Below, piece by piece: positions 14,612-14,663 of a stretch of DNA of 14,663 nt. The notes beneath the pieces were generated by a model. That model saw nothing but the letters and a program-made list of their open reading frames with translations, did not search any database and was not told the origin of the DNA. The stretch is from CAZRGV01 sp964599655 (GTDB lineage Bacteria; Planctomycetota; Planctomycetia; Isosphaerales; Isosphaeraceae), in NCBI GenBank assembly GCA_964599655.1, contig CAZRGV010000143.1:1-14663 (forward strand), written 5' to 3'. Position numbers and translations under genes: made by a program. Numbering within the stretch: position 1 is the stretch's first letter; each line of letters begins with the position of its first letter.

Positions 14612-14635
14612 CTGGTCGGGTCCGCCGTGCGGACC
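14612..14635 (+). repeat. Dispersed 24-bp repeat, copy 2
   Basis: This matches 62-85 at 22 of 24 positions in the same orientation. It contains a perfect hairpin, GGTCCGC/GCGGACC around CGT. It lies about 40 bp beyond the broken 5' end of the Uma2 remnant, so it may mark the boundary of a rearrangement. Confidence 0.6.
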
Positions 14636-14663
14636 ATCCTCCTCGATCGGGCCAGAGCGGTCC

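Noticed and set aside
1..14663. CRISPR array, tRNA, rRNA, complete insertion sequence or prophage
   Set aside because: No regularly spaced repeats, tRNA cloverleaf, rRNA segment, transposase or phage gene was seen.

Overview
The window is GC-rich bacterial chromosome, most likely from a planctomycete and probably close to the Isosphaeraceae. The evidence is gene content. A TIGR02999-type ECF sigma factor sits directly upstream of a very large Ser/Thr kinase with TPR repeats. There is also a CPA2-type antiporter fused to a PTS EIIA domain, a bestrophin-like channel, a LarA-like protein, a Uma2 remnant, and many small secreted proteins of unknown function. The assignment is inference from family distribution; no rRNA or tRNA gene is present to confirm it.

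Left part (1-3763). A minus-strand gene for a membrane-anchored beta-rich protein (186-746) is followed by a small, cysteine-rich, low-GC secreted protein (842-1261, minus). A VOC/glyoxalase-fold protein (1611-2015, plus) converges on the antiporter-EIIA gene (2039-3763, minus). About 800 bp without a convincing gene follows (3764-4569). It holds a 16-bp perfect palindrome and a 12-bp tandem repeat upstream of the antiporter, an AT-rich patch, and a REP/MITE-like hairpin.

Middle part (4570-9636). A secreted NTF2-like protein (minus) diverges from a LarA-family nickel-pincer racemase/epimerase homologue (plus). That gene converges with 1 bp of separation on a bestrophin-like channel gene (minus). 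The channel gene diverges from surE (plus), which is followed by a small lipoprotein gene (plus). A short membrane protein with a PEGA-like domain lies on the minus strand (9259-9636).

Right part (9637-14663). The ECF sigma gene (13520-14101) and the 1163-aa kinase gene (9927-13418) form a two-gene minus-strand signalling unit. The kinase runs kinase domain, one transmembrane helix, coiled coil, TPR array, then a CBM9-like carbohydrate-binding-type domain that should lie outside the cytoplasm. The window closes with a decayed Uma2-family gene that has an internal deletion. Beside it is a copy of a 24-bp dispersed repeat whose other copy lies at the opposite end of the window.

No CRISPR array, complete insertion sequence, prophage, tRNA or rRNA was seen. 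The most interesting items are the sigma/kinase/CBM9-like unit, the Asn-Asn replacement at the antiporter's ion-binding motif, the unplaced Cys-rich protein, and the unexplained intergenic structures.
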